From positions 62,001-126,000 of the forward strand of contig CALTVC010000010.1 in NCBI GenBank assembly GCA_943912855.1: a stretch of 64,000 bases of DNA. The letters are read 5' to 3'. This stretch comes from an uncultured Flavobacterium sp. GTDB taxonomy: Bacteria; Bacteroidota; Bacteroidia; Flavobacteriales; Flavobacteriaceae. How positions within the stretch are numbered: the first letter of the stretch is position 1; each line of letters opens with the position of its first letter. The position numbers and the translations under genes were made by a program. Below, one piece after another: positions 15,676 to 23,881 of this stretch. The notes beneath the pieces were generated by a model. That model had not been told where the DNA came from. It ran no database searches and saw nothing but the letters and a program-made list of their open reading frames with translations.

Positions 15676-16035
15676 ATGGGCATTATAAAACTACAAAACA
15701 TACGTACTTTTTCGTACCACGGCTGTCTTGAAGAAGAGGCTAAAATAGGCAGTGACTACCGTGTAGACCTGGAAATTAAGGCAGATTTACGCAAAAGCAT
15801 GACTACTGATGAGCTTGCAGATACGGTAGACTACGTACATCTTAACCGTATAGTAATGGAAGAAATGGCCATACGCAGTAAACTGCTGGAACACGTAGCC
15901 GAACGCATAGTTAAACGCATCTTTGCAGAACTGCCACAAGTAAGCAGAATTCAGGTTGCAGTAAGCAAAATAAATCCGCCTATTGGTGGCGATGTAGAGG
16001 CAGTAACCATACAGATAGAGGAGTTTCGTGCATGA
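15676..16035 (+). CDS. folB: Dihydroneopterin aldolase
   Basis: A 119-residue enzyme of folate synthesis that converts 7,8-dihydroneopterin to 6-hydroxymethyl-7,8-dihydropterin and glycolaldehyde. It has the family's opening pattern (FSYHGCLEEEAKIGSDYRVD, residues about 12-31), the conserved Glu and Tyr of the pterin pocket (VDYVHL) and the C-terminal segment KINPPIGGDVEAV with the catalytic lysine position. Length is normal. It is transcribed alone; other folate genes are not in this window. Confidence 0.92.
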   Translation: MGIIKLQNIRTFSYHGCLEEEAKIGSDYRVDLEIKADLRKSMTTDELADTVDYVHLNRIVMEEMAIRSKLLEHVAERIVKRIFAELPQVSRIQVAVSKINPPIGGDVEAVTIQIEEFRA

Positions 16036-16147
16036 TTATTCTGAATTTTGAATTATAAATTTTAAATGAAAGAGATTTAGATTCAATCCGTTAGAAAAAA
16101 GTATGCTACAAATGTGGCGTAAATGTGGTAAAATTTAAAAATTTGTG

Positions 16148-16155
16148 TACATTTG
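16148..16155 (+). promoter_or_regulatory. tRNA-Cys promoter -7 element
   Basis: TACATTTG, a perfect TAnnTTTG match 14 bp before the mature tRNA 5' end. Confidence 0.6.
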
Positions 16156-16169
16156 CCATCCAAAATAAT

Positions 16170-16240
16170 GGCATCTTGGCCGAGCGGCTAGGCACAGGTC
16201 TGCAAAACCTGCTACAGCGGTTCGAATCCGCTAGATGCCT
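16170..16240 (+). tRNA. tRNA-Cys (anticodon GCA)
   Basis: A 71-nt cloverleaf: acceptor stem GGCATCT / AGATGCC, anticodon stem CAGGT / ACCTG with loop CTGCAAA (anticodon GCA at 16202-16204), T arm with GTTCGAATCC, and U73, the discriminator expected for tRNA-Cys. The 3' CCA is encoded (16241-16243). No integrase gene or second tRNA fragment is nearby. Confidence 0.97.
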
Positions 16241-16250
16241 CCACAATGGT

Positions 16251-16280
16251 AAAAAAGCTCTCATTTCTGAGAGCTTTTTT
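16251..16280. terminator. Terminator after tRNA-Cys
   Basis: Perfect 13-base stem AAAAAAGCTCTCA / TGAGAGCTTTTTT with a four-base loop, 10 bp after the tRNA. Confidence 0.92.
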
Positions 16281-16427
16281 CGTTTATGTACTTTACTACA
16301 TTTATCCAATGGATATAAAGCCTTATAAACTTACTTTAGTGCTATATTAATCCTGATAATAAAAAGGAATTAAAATGGATTTTAGGGATTCTTAGATGTG
16401 TAAAATTGTTTATTTGACAGCTCCCAT

Positions 16428-16459
16428 CAAATAACCGAATTAACAAATAACCGAATGAC
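16428..16459. repeat. Tandem copies of a CAAATAACCGAAT unit
   Basis: Two adjacent 16-bp copies share CAAATAACCGAAT exactly (16428-16440 and 16444-16456). The unit resembles the arms of the inverted repeat at 9082-9209, so both belong to one dispersed repeat family. Confidence 0.7.
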
Positions 16460-16460
16460 C

Positions 16461-17138
16461 CTACTTAGCTTGCTCTAGCGTATCGATGGTTTGTTTAATA
16501 CCCGATGGAAACCAACCCTGAAACAATAATGCAAGACCAAATATCATAAGAATAATGCTTATTCCCTGCTTAATCTTCATGATGTTAGGCGTAGTAAGCT
16601 TACTGCGTAATTGTTTAGCAAGCATTATTTTACAAAGGTCTATTGCAAAATAAGCACCTATTACCGAAACAAAAAACAGGAATATACGCGAAGGATCCAT
16701 ATCTAGTTTTGGCCCCCAGGTAATAATGATGGCTAGCCAAAAACCCAGTACGCCTATGTTTATAAAGTTTAGTAAAAAACCTTTTATAAACAGGCTCAGG
16801 TAATCTTTACGGATAATGTCTTTGCTGGCTTCATCTACCAACTCATTCTTGCTTACTTTTTTAAGTTTCATAAGCGAAATGATACCATATGTAAACATAA
16901 CGAGCCCGCCAAATATGAATAAGGCAGGCTCGTCTTTTATTTTTTCGAGCAGTTTATAGCTGCTAAAATAAGCTATGAGTATAAAAACTACGTCTGATGT
17001 TATAGCACCAAGATCAAAAGCTATGGCAGCTTTAAATCCTTTTAGTACACTGGTTTCCAGCAGTACAAAAAATACTGCTCCCGGCATTATGCTTAAAAAA
17101 AAACCCAGTGGAATAGCGCTAAGAATATCTTGTATCAT
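16461..17138 (-). CDS. LysE-family amino-acid exporter (RhtB-like)
   Basis: A 225-residue membrane protein starting at the ATG at 17138. It has six hydrophobic segments and the LysE/RhtB N-terminal pattern AIPLGFFLSIMPGAVFFVLLETS, with the conserved Pro-Gly near residue 19-20. The family exports amino acids or derivatives such as lysine, homoserine or threonine across the inner membrane using the proton gradient. The substrate here is not predictable. No LysG/ArgP-type regulator lies next to it. Confidence 0.85.
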   Translation of the reverse strand: MIQDILSAIPLGFFLSIMPGAVFFVLLETSVLKGFKAAIAFDLGAITSDVVFILIAYFSSYKLLEKIKDEPALFIFGGLVMFTYGIISLMKLKKVSKNELVDEASKDIIRKDYLSLFIKGFLLNFINIGVLGFWLAIIITWGPKLDMDPSRIFLFFVSVIGAYFAIDLCKIMLAKQLRSKLTTPNIMKIKQGISIILMIFGLALLFQGWFPSGIKQTIDTLEQAK

Positions 17139-17191
17139 CAAGTCGGTTTAATGATGCAAGATACATTTTTTAATTATTAATAAAAAATAGC

Positions 17192-17863
17192 TTAATCTTT
17201 TACCACTATGTTACCTCCGGCTACCGTTTTTTGGTTAACCTGCTTAGGGTTGCCATAAATGTAAATGTTTCCACCGGCACGGGTCTTGGCATCTACAAAA
17301 TCGCTTGCGGTAATCTCTGCAGTACCTCCGGCATTCAGAGTAATAATGGTCTGTTCGGTACTAAGCTCAGTAGCTTGCAACGTAGCACCTGACGACATGG
17401 TAACATCGTTGTTTTTAGCCGAACCTTTCAGCTCCAGCTTACCACCGGAATTTGCTTTTACTTTAAGTCTGTCAGCCTCCACCTTCAATACTATTTTAGC
17501 GCCTTCTTTAGCATTAACATCAAAGGCAATGCTCTTAAACGTATCAGGCGAAGTTACCGTAGCTCCTTCGCTGGCTTCTACAGTGCTTATGTTTCCTTTG
17601 TAGTACAATGTAGCTTCAACATTCTCACCACCAAACATTTTGGTAGTCTTCATACGTATTTTAAGGTCGCCGTTTTTAGTTACAACCTCTACATTTTCAG
17701 AATCACTGCCTCGCAGTTCTATCTTATTTTCTGTACTGCGCATCATGGTAACGTTTATCTTATCAAAGGCACGTACCGCGGTAAAGTCGCCCAGGTTCTG
17801 CGTCTTTTGCCCCAGGGCAAATTGTCCTATGCCTAGGAGGGCTATTATAATCAGTTTTTTCAT
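17192..17863 (-). CDS. Head-GIN domain (DUF2807) exported protein
   Basis: A 223-residue protein with a signal peptide (MKKLIIIALLGIGQFALGQ). The mature part is a repetitive beta-solenoid-like sequence rich in Gly, Ala, Thr, Val and Lys (LKVKANSGGKLELKGSAKN, AGGTAEITASDF, AGGNIYIYG), typical of the DUF2807 'putative auto-transporter adhesin, head GIN' domain. It is expected in the periplasm or at the cell surface. The function of the family is unknown. It is a single gene between the LysE-type exporter and rnr. Confidence 0.85.
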   Translation of the reverse strand: MKKLIIIALLGIGQFALGQKTQNLGDFTAVRAFDKINVTMMRSTENKIELRGSDSENVEVVTKNGDLKIRMKTTKMFGGENVEATLYYKGNISTVEASEGATVTSPDTFKSIAFDVNAKEGAKIVLKVEADRLKVKANSGGKLELKGSAKNNDVTMSSGATLQATELSTEQTIITLNAGGTAEITASDFVDAKTRAGGNIYIYGNPKQVNQKTVAGGNIVVKD

Positions 17864-17969
17864 ACTGTGAATGTTTTTAATTGTTCAATATTTACTTACA
17901 AAGTAACACTAACTACAAAGACAATGCCGTTAAAAAGTTGTTACACTTTTTGCAAATCTTTTTAAATAA

Positions 17970-18019
17970 AAAAACCACTGACAGTCGCATTATAAAAAGG
18001 CTCACTGTCAGTGGTTTTT
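17970..18019 (-). terminator. Terminator of rnr with a long stem
   Basis: Perfect 16-base stem AAAAACCACTGACAGT / ACTGTCAGTGGTTTTT around an 18-base loop, 15 bp after the rnr stop. T runs are present on both strands, so it may work both ways. Confidence 0.88.
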
Positions 18020-18034
18020 ATTTATGAAATGATA

Positions 18035-20221
18035 TTACTGGTTCTTTCTAAGGAATGTAAAATCAAGTTGTTTTTTAACCAAATCGGCATTTTTAACTTT
18101 TACAAAAACTTCATCTCCCAACTGTAACAGGTTCTTGGTAACCTCGCCTACAAGAGCGTATTGTTTATCATCAAAGGTGTAATAATCATCTTTAATTTCG
18201 CGGATGCGACACATACCTTCGCATTTGTTAGATACGATTTCTACATAAATACCCCATTCTGTAACACCCGAAATTACACCCAGGAATTCTTCATCTTTAT
18301 GATCCAGCATATACTTCACCTGCATGTACTTAATGCTGTCACGCTCGGCATTGGCAGCAAGGTTTTCCATGTTAGACGAGTGTACGCACATTTCTTCATA
18401 ATGCTCTGCATCGGCAGATTTACCACCATCAAGATATTGCTGTAACAGCCTGTGTGCCATAACATCCGGATACCTCCTTATGGGCGATGTAAAATGCGAA
18501 TAGTAATCAAACGCAAGACCGTAATGGCCTATGTTTTCAGTACTGTATTTAGCCTTGCTCATGCTTCGTATAGCAAGAGTATCTACCAGGTTTTGTTCCT
18601 TTTTACCCTGGACCTCAGTAAGAAGGTTATTCAGCGACTTAGAAATATCGCCTTTTGATTTAAAGTTGATTTTATAACCAAACTTAGAAATAACGGTTTG
18701 AAGGTTAATCAGCTTATCTTCATCCGGCTCATCGTGAATACGGTACACAAAGGTTTTCTCCGGTTTTGGTTTACCTACAAACTCTGCCACCTTACGGTTA
18801 GCCAGGAGCATAAACTCCTCTATGAGGTGGTTAGCATCTTTAGCCACTTTAAAATACACCCCTGTAGGTTCTGCCTGCTCATTAAGGTGGAATTTCACTT
18901 CTACCTTATCAAACGAAATGGCACCATTCGCCATGCGCTTACGACGCAGTATTTTTGCCAGCTCGTCCATTTTAAGCGTAGCTAAGCGAATATCTTCGCT
19001 TACGGTATACTCATTACCTGTAAGTGAAATTTCGGCCGGTATAGTGGCGCTTTTTGTTTCTATGATGTTCTGGGCTTCTTCGTAGGCAAAACGCTGGTCG
19101 CTGTAAATTACCGTACGCCCATACCACTGGTTTACTACCTCTGCCCTTTCGTTCAGTTCAAATATTGCCGAGAAAGTATACTTTTCTTCATGCGGACGTA
19201 GTGAACAGGCAAAGTTACTCAGCACTTCGGGTAACATAGGTACTACCCTGTCTACCAGGTACACAGATGTAGCACGTTTGTAGGCTTCCTGGTCCAGTAT
19301 GGTACCCTCCTGCAGGTAGTGTGATACGTCGGCAATATGAATACCTATCTCATAATTGCCATTTTCAAGCTTCTGGAAAGATAATGCATCGTCAAAGTCT
19401 TTGGCATCTTTAGGGTCAATGGTAAAAGTTAATATCTTACGCATATCCCTCCTTTTTGCAATTTCTTCAGGATGGATTTCTGTATCCAGCTTTTGTGCAA
19501 ATACCTCTACATCAACCGGGAAATCATACGGAAGTCCGTATTCTGCAAGTATCGCGTGGATTTCGGTATTGTGTTCTCCGGGTTTACCCAGAACCTTGAT
19601 TACTTCACCAAACGGGCTATCGGCCTTCGCCGGCCAGTCATCCATTTTTACCAGAACCACATCTCCGTTTTCAGCATTACCTGTTTTTCCTTTCGGAATA
19701 AAAATGTCGGTGTACATCTTAGGGTTGGCCGTACTAACAAACGAAAAGTTTTTCTGAATGTCTATTACACCTACAAACTCCGTCTTTTTACGTTCAATGA
19801 TCTCTACCACTTCACCTTCGGGCCTGCGTCCTTTACGGCGGTTATATATATATACTTTTACCTTATCTCCATCAAGTGCTTTGTTAAGGTTATTGGTAGG
19901 TATAAACACATCATCCTCTAAATCAGCAGATACAAAATAAGCTGTTTTACGGCTCGTCATGTCTATGGTACCCTCTATGTAATCTGCTTTGCTTAGTACG
20001 CGGTATTTGCCACGGTCTACTTCTTCAATGCTTTCCTGGGCAGTAAGGATTTTTAGTTCCTTTATAATCTCATTACGGCTTTTTGTATCGTCCAGCTGTA
20101 ATGCAGCTGCTATCTGTTTGTAGTTAAATGTTTTGTTGGGGTCTTTGGCAAGTATCTTGTATATCTTTCTCGAAAAGTCCTTTTCCTTCTTTGGCGTTGG
20201 TTTGCCGTTTCTCTTACTCAT
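18035..20221 (-). CDS. rnr: Ribonuclease R
   Basis: A 728-residue 3'-5' exoribonuclease of the RNase II/R family, which degrades structured RNA. The N-terminus (about residues 15-75) has a winged-helix fold, followed by cold-shock domains, the RNB catalytic domain with the metal motif IDPKDAKDFDDALS (about 262-275), and a C-terminal S1 domain (GVISGVTEWGIYVEI...) followed by a short basic end. Length and domain order are normal for RNase R rather than RNase II. Its start lies about 110 bp from a divergent DUF2007 gene. Confidence 0.95.
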   Translation of the reverse strand: MSKRNGKPTPKKEKDFSRKIYKILAKDPNKTFNYKQIAAALQLDDTKSRNEIIKELKILTAQESIEEVDRGKYRVLSKADYIEGTIDMTSRKTAYFVSADLEDDVFIPTNNLNKALDGDKVKVYIYNRRKGRRPEGEVVEIIERKKTEFVGVIDIQKNFSFVSTANPKMYTDIFIPKGKTGNAENGDVVLVKMDDWPAKADSPFGEVIKVLGKPGEHNTEIHAILAEYGLPYDFPVDVEVFAQKLDTEIHPEEIAKRRDMRKILTFTIDPKDAKDFDDALSFQKLENGNYEIGIHIADVSHYLQEGTILDQEAYKRATSVYLVDRVVPMLPEVLSNFACSLRPHEEKYTFSAIFELNERAEVVNQWYGRTVIYSDQRFAYEEAQNIIETKSATIPAEISLTGNEYTVSEDIRLATLKMDELAKILRRKRMANGAISFDKVEVKFHLNEQAEPTGVYFKVAKDANHLIEEFMLLANRKVAEFVGKPKPEKTFVYRIHDEPDEDKLINLQTVISKFGYKINFKSKGDISKSLNNLLTEVQGKKEQNLVDTLAIRSMSKAKYSTENIGHYGLAFDYYSHFTSPIRRYPDVMAHRLLQQYLDGGKSADAEHYEEMCVHSSNMENLAANAERDSIKYMQVKYMLDHKDEEFLGVISGVTEWGIYVEIVSNKCEGMCRIREIKDDYYTFDDKQYALVGEVTKNLLQLGDEVFVKVKNADLVKKQLDFTFLRKNQ

Positions 20222-20329
20222 AATTCATTCTTAATATGCGTGAAAATTACGAATAACTATCAGAATTATAAGACATCTTAAAGAAATAATAACGTATAAA
20301 TGGCTAACTTTATACCTAAATAGCCTGAT

Positions 20330-20569
20330 ATGAAACATTTTGTTACCGCAGCCGTATTTACTTACCCACACGAAACAGCTATACTTAAGCATCTTTTGCA
20401 AGACGCAGGACTACAATTTTACTTTGAAAACGAAACCATGCTCAGCGTAATTCCCTTTTATACCCAGGCACTGGGCGGTATAAAACTAAAGGTACACAAG
20501 AATGACCTGGATACCGTAAACCAAATCCTGGAAGACTTCAACTACAACAACCACCTAAAAATAGTTTAA
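20330..20569 (+). CDS. DUF2007 family protein
   Basis: A 79-residue protein of the DUF2007 type ('putative prokaryotic signal transducing protein'). It has the family's alpha-beta pattern with VFTYPHETAILKHLLQDAGL at the start, LGGIKLKVHKNDLDTVNQIL in the second half, and an acidic/aromatic middle. The role is unknown. A near-match promoter element (TAACTTTA) lies about 20-30 bp upstream. It is followed by more than 600 non-coding bases. Confidence 0.8.
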   Translation: MKHFVTAAVFTYPHETAILKHLLQDAGLQFYFENETMLSVIPFYTQALGGIKLKVHKNDLDTVNQILEDFNYNNHLKIV

Positions 20570-21188
20570 CCAAACCAACCGAAGGTTTTCAACATATATT
20601 AATAACTAAAAAAAAATCTTTTTTAAAAATCTTCTTTTTGATTATTATTATTGCTTGTTGATATGTGGAATAACTTTTTAAAATGGTACTTGCTTTTAGA
20701 GTTATACAATTTTATACAAATGTTTCAACAATGTTAACAGAACGTAAATTTTTTAAAATGAGTGTTTTTCGTAATTTTCGTTTTAGGTTATTAACATTGG
20801 TTAATGGTTATTCACAACCCTAAAATATGGAAAACTTTCCCTGTTAATTACTGTTAATAACTCTGTAAAACATCTTGAAAACTCCCCAACAAATTTTTGA
20901 GTTTTCAACTTGCTTAATCCAATCCAATTTTAGCTTATAAAAATTTCGATACGGTTTCAAAAAATCTTTAATTTTTCGTTTTTAACTTATCAACAAAAGC
21001 CGTTAAAAATTACATCCTTTGTTTTCAGTACTTTATTAAAGTTATAAACACTGTTGGTTTTTAACAGTTTTTTTATTATTATAATACGTACACATGTAAC
21101 CTGTTATAAACGAATATTTTAGCAAAATGTTAGTTACATACGCTACAATTATGGTAACTTTGCCGGTGTAAAACTCACAACTGTTTAT
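20570..21188. other. Long AT-rich non-coding region with DnaA-box-like 9-mers: candidate replication origin
   Basis: This is the longest non-coding stretch in the window and very AT-rich. It contains TTATTCACA (20808-20816), a full match to the relaxed DnaA box TTATNCACA, and single-mismatch forms TTATACAAA (20712-20720), TTATCAACA (20987-20995) and TTATAAACA (21042-21050), plus weaker ones (TTATACAAT at 20702, TTATTCCACA on the minus strand at 20664-20673). Repeats of CTGTTAAT at 20841-20860 may form an unwinding element. The rpiB promoter lies at the right end. Nothing codes for protein. An origin is an inference; AT-rich DNA gives such 9-mers by chance more often than average DNA. Confidence 0.45.
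21155..21162 (+). promoter_or_regulatory. rpiB promoter -7 element
   Basis: TAACTTTG, a perfect TAnnTTTG match 26 bp before the rpiB ATG. Confidence 0.65.
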
Positions 21189-21620
21189 ATGAAAATTTCT
21201 ATAGGAAACGACCACGCGGGCCCGGAATATAAAAAGGCCATTGTAGCACACCTTGAATCAAAAGGTTACGAAGTTATTAACCACGGTACTGATACTAATG
21301 ATAGCGTAGACTACGCTGATTTTATTCACCCGGTAGCAAACGATGTGGAAAACGGAGTGGTAGAATTTGGTATTATCATCTGCGGAAGCGGTAACGGTGC
21401 TGCCATGACGGCTAACAAACACCAGAAGATTCGCGCTGCACTATGTTGGACCAAAGAAATTACTGAACTGGCACGTCAGCACAACGATGCTAACATACTA
21501 AGTATCCCGGCACGTTTTACCAGTAAAGAACAGGCTATAGCTATGGTAGATACATTCCTTAATACTGCTTTTGAAGGCGGTCGTCATAAAACACGCATAG
21601 ATAAAATGCCTTGTATGTAA
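21189..21620 (+). CDS. rpiB: Ribose-5-phosphate isomerase B (RpiB/LacAB family)
   Basis: A 143-residue sugar-phosphate isomerase. The phosphate/substrate signature near the start (SIGNDHAGPEYKKAI) and the catalytic region ICGSGNGAAMTANK (about residues 65-78, with the conserved Cys) and RQHNDANILSIPARF are all present. It interconverts ribose 5-phosphate and ribulose 5-phosphate in the pentose phosphate pathway, or a related sugar phosphate. It has its own promoter and a terminator shared with the converging lipoprotein gene. Confidence 0.9.
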   Translation: MKISIGNDHAGPEYKKAIVAHLESKGYEVINHGTDTNDSVDYADFIHPVANDVENGVVEFGIIICGSGNGAAMTANKHQKIRAALCWTKEITELARQHNDANILSIPARFTSKEQAIAMVDTFLNTAFEGGRHKTRIDKMPCM

Positions 21621-21640
21621 TAGCAAGTGTTTATAATATA

Positions 21641-21666
21641 AAAAATCCGCCACCAGGCGGATTTTT
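21641..21666. terminator. Bidirectional terminator between rpiB and a lipoprotein gene
   Basis: Perfect 11-base stem AAAAATCCGCC / GGCGGATTTTT with a four-base loop between two converging genes. Confidence 0.92.
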
Positions 21667-22263
21667 TTATTTAATAGACTTACTTTTAATGTCTTTAAAT
21701 ATTTTATTGTAACATCCTATAAGCATGCCGTCGTTGGAACGGTAAAAGGTAACATCGCTGTTAGTCTTGTTATTTCGTGAGGTAACACCCTGAGCGGTTT
21801 GTGAGTAAATGATTTCTCCACGTTTAAGGTCGTATACCTCTAGGGCAAGGCTGTTAATGCGTTCGTCGTTGTTTTTTATATTGTGATTGGTCAGGTCTAC
21901 CGTAGCCAATTCGTCTTTAATAGTACGGGTTTTAATATTGATAAGGTAATCGTATTGGGTACCGTTATACATTTCCAGGATTTGCGCCTTAGTAGGATTA
22001 AACGGAATTTTCTTTTGCAGCATAAGCCCCGAAGTGGTAGATACCATATTCAGTCTGTCGCCCAGCTGCTTCCCGAAGTCTTTTTTGGCAACTTTATAAA
22101 TCTGCTGGTAATTGTAGCCTGTACCTTCATCATTAAGTAGCCAACGCCCCTGGCTAAAATCAAGTCCGGGTTGTGATACCGGGTTTTTAAGCGTGTATGA
22201 TGGTACGCTGCAAGCCATAAATGCGAGCAATGATAATACAACTAATAGTTTTAAGATGCGCAT
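21667..22263 (-). CDS. Predicted lipoprotein of unknown function
   Basis: A 198-residue protein with a lipoprotein signal: MRILKLLVVLSLLAFMAC, Cys at position 18, then SVPSYTLKNP. The mature part contains alternating beta-like and polar segments (YDYLINIKTRTIKDEL, LALEVYDLKRGEIIYSQTAQG) reminiscent of periplasmic lipoproteins with a LolA/CsgG-like or unknown fold, but I recognise no family. The region's end, SNDGMLIGCYNKIFKDI, is well conserved-looking. It lies 60 bp after the tyrosine phosphatase lipoprotein gene and may be co-transcribed with it. Confidence 0.65.
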   Translation of the reverse strand: MRILKLLVVLSLLAFMACSVPSYTLKNPVSQPGLDFSQGRWLLNDEGTGYNYQQIYKVAKKDFGKQLGDRLNMVSTTSGLMLQKKIPFNPTKAQILEMYNGTQYDYLINIKTRTIKDELATVDLTNHNIKNNDERINSLALEVYDLKRGEIIYSQTAQGVTSRNNKTNSDVTFYRSNDGMLIGCYNKIFKDIKSKSIK

Positions 22264-22323
22264 AATGTTGGTTTTTTAAACGAAAGAAACAGACACAAAA
22301 AGTATGCCCTTCCCTCCTGCTGT

Positions 22324-23190
22324 TTAACGGGTAAACTTTTCAATATAGTATTTGCGTTGCTGCTCGCTAATGCCTAAAACATTATGAATATAATTATCCA
22401 TAGACCCATATTTCAGGTTAATTTCATCGAAAGTAGCTTTAAGGTACGACGTTTCAATCCAGCTGAGTTTTTCTAAAACCGCAACCTCCATTTTAGGATA
22501 CACAACATGTGCTTTCTTAGCCAGATTCAGGCGCTTGTAAACCAAATCTTCGCGCTGGTTGTTAGAGTACAGGTAATCGTTAAAAATCACGCTATCATCA
22601 AATTTTAGCACCTTTAAAACCAATGCAGTAACAATGCCTGTACGGTCTTTTCCGGCGGTACAGTGGTACAACACCGCCCCGTTATTATCCAGTATCTGAC
22701 GGATGATTTCCTTTATGGTTTCCGGCTTTTCGGTAACGTAGCCACGGTAGAAATCCAGCATGCGTTTTTCGGCCGCTGCGCGGTCTATTTCACCTTTAAG
22801 CACCAGCTTGCGGCCACGGTTAAACTCATCGCCTTTATCTTCAAAAGCAGCAAGGTTAACGTACGTTACCCCCGGCGGAACATTATCGGGTTGTTTGTCA
22901 ATTTCTCCTTTGGTACGCAGGTCGATTATTTTTGTAATGCCCAGGTTTTTAAAATCATTAAACCGGCTGGATTTCAATTTGTGGAGGTTGGCACTGCGGT
23001 AGATCAGGCTATCCTTTAGGCTCCTGCCCTGCCCATTTACCATACCCGAAACACTCCGTAGGTTGTCTACCCGTTTCAGGGTTACGGTAGTTGCGGGTGG
23101 TCTTATGGCGAGTTCGGGTTGCGCCAGCTTATACGACGAGCACGAACTCAATGCCAACAGCATTAGAAACGCGCTAAGTTTGTTTAGCAT
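22324..23190 (-). CDS. Lipoprotein tyrosine-protein phosphatase
   Basis: A 288-residue protein with a lipoprotein signal (LLALSSC, Cys at position 17) and a tyrosine phosphatase domain of the Y_phosphatase3 (IphP-like) type. The P-loop is YHCTAGKDRTGIV, containing the CX5R catalytic signature with the general GKDR pattern typical of this family; the N-terminal element LIYRSANLHKL is also characteristic. Such enzymes dephosphorylate phosphotyrosine or phosphoinositides and are often exported. The lipid anchor places it in the periplasm or at the outer membrane. Its substrate is unknown. Confidence 0.85.
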   Translation of the reverse strand: MLNKLSAFLMLLALSSCSSYKLAQPELAIRPPATTVTLKRVDNLRSVSGMVNGQGRSLKDSLIYRSANLHKLKSSRFNDFKNLGITKIIDLRTKGEIDKQPDNVPPGVTYVNLAAFEDKGDEFNRGRKLVLKGEIDRAAAEKRMLDFYRGYVTEKPETIKEIIRQILDNNGAVLYHCTAGKDRTGIVTALVLKVLKFDDSVIFNDYLYSNNQREDLVYKRLNLAKKAHVVYPKMEVAVLEKLSWIETSYLKATFDEINLKYGSMDNYIHNVLGISEQQRKYYIEKFTR

Positions 23191-23212
23191 TTTTGTTTAT
23201 AAAGGTAGGAAA

Positions 23213-23238
23213 ATAAAAAATCACGCTGGCCAGCGTGA
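23213..23238 (-). terminator. Terminator after the ParE gene
   Basis: Perfect 18-bp palindrome (nine-base arms TCACGCTGG / CCAGCGTGA) followed on the minus strand by T6. It belongs to a set of similar hairpins at 23852-23875 and 24511-24532. Confidence 0.8.
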
Positions 23239-23240
23239 TG

Positions 23241-23558
23241 TTATTTGGTTCTTTTCAGTTTAAAAGGATTTTGCCTTGTATCAAAAACATCTGCAATTTT
23301 AATTTCTTTCGCAGGTTTGTCTATTGAATAAATGATTTTATAGCTATCGCAGATAATATAACGGTATTGTATTTCCCTGTCTAGCAAAGCATCTTCAAAA
23401 GGATAAGTTTCAGGATCTATTAACAGTTTGTCAGCTTCAGATACAATTATTGTATAAATCTTAGCTGCAACACTGTAGCTTGCTTTCTCAAGATAATAAT
23501 CAAATATTTTATTTAGTTGAAATACCGCATAATCAGACCATAATATTTTATAATCCAT
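23241..23558 (-). CDS. ParE/RelE-family toxin
   Basis: A 105-residue protein of the RelE/ParE toxin superfamily. The N-terminus (YKILWSDYAVFQLNKIFDYYLEK) and the C-terminal core YRYIICDSYKIIYSI ... IADVFDTRQNP match the family closely. ParE-type toxins poison gyrase, RelE-type toxins cut mRNA on the ribosome; the sequence alone does not settle which. The start codon abuts the stop of the upstream antitoxin-like gene, so the two are translated together. Part of the accessory segment 23.2-26 kb. Confidence 0.85.
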   Translation of the reverse strand: MDYKILWSDYAVFQLNKIFDYYLEKASYSVAAKIYTIIVSEADKLLIDPETYPFEDALLDREIQYRYIICDSYKIIYSIDKPAKEIKIADVFDTRQNPFKLKRTK

Positions 23559-23788
23559 TACTTAAATCGAGCCAAAAGTTCAGCACTGGTTTTATACCTC
23601 CCGTTTTTAAAATCCTCTTCAGACCTGTCTATCCTTGCATTAAGTTCTTCAACGGTCATGGGTTTAAAATGGTCTTCATTACCGGAAGTTTGCTGTTTCA
23701 TTACAACTTCCAAAATAGCAATGATTTCCTCATTTTCAAGTTTAAGGAATTCTTGTACAAATTCTATTTTTCTGGTTTGTAAGTCCAT
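23558..23788 (-). CDS. Antitoxin partner of the ParE-like toxin
   Basis: A 76-residue protein started at the ATG at 23788. A longer frame begins with TTG at 23809, but the promoter -7 element (23807-23814) overlaps that point, so the RNA must start downstream of it. The C-terminus (MTVEELNARIDRSEEDFKNGRYKTSAELLARF) matches the tails of antitoxins that pair with RelE/ParE toxins; the N-terminal half is helical and may bind DNA weakly. It would neutralise the adjacent toxin and repress the operon. Confidence 0.75.
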   Translation of the reverse strand: MDLQTRKIEFVQEFLKLENEEIIAILEVVMKQQTSGNEDHFKPMTVEELNARIDRSEEDFKNGRYKTSAELLARFK

Positions 23789-23806
23789 AGCGTTATTATT
23801 TATTAT

Positions 23807-23814
23807 CAAAGGTA
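23807..23814 (-). promoter_or_regulatory. Toxin-antitoxin operon promoter -7 element
   Basis: Minus-strand TACCTTTG, a perfect TAnnTTTG match 18 bp before the antitoxin ATG; it decides the start choice for that gene. Confidence 0.65.
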
Positions 23815-23851
23815 GTGTTTTTTAAAATGGGTTAGTTTAAATCAAAATAAT

Positions 23852-23875
23852 AAATCACGCCCACCGGCGTGATTT
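23852..23875 (-). terminator. Terminator after the 197-aa hypothetical gene
   Basis: Ten-base perfect stem AAATCACGCC / GGCGTGATTT with loop CACC. Same hairpin family as at 23221 and 24511. Confidence 0.7.
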
Positions 23876-23881
23876 ATATAG

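Noticed and set aside
16142..16260. Integration site next to tRNA-Cys
   Set aside because: No integrase, no second tRNA 3' end and no mobile genes follow; tRNA and terminator look normal.
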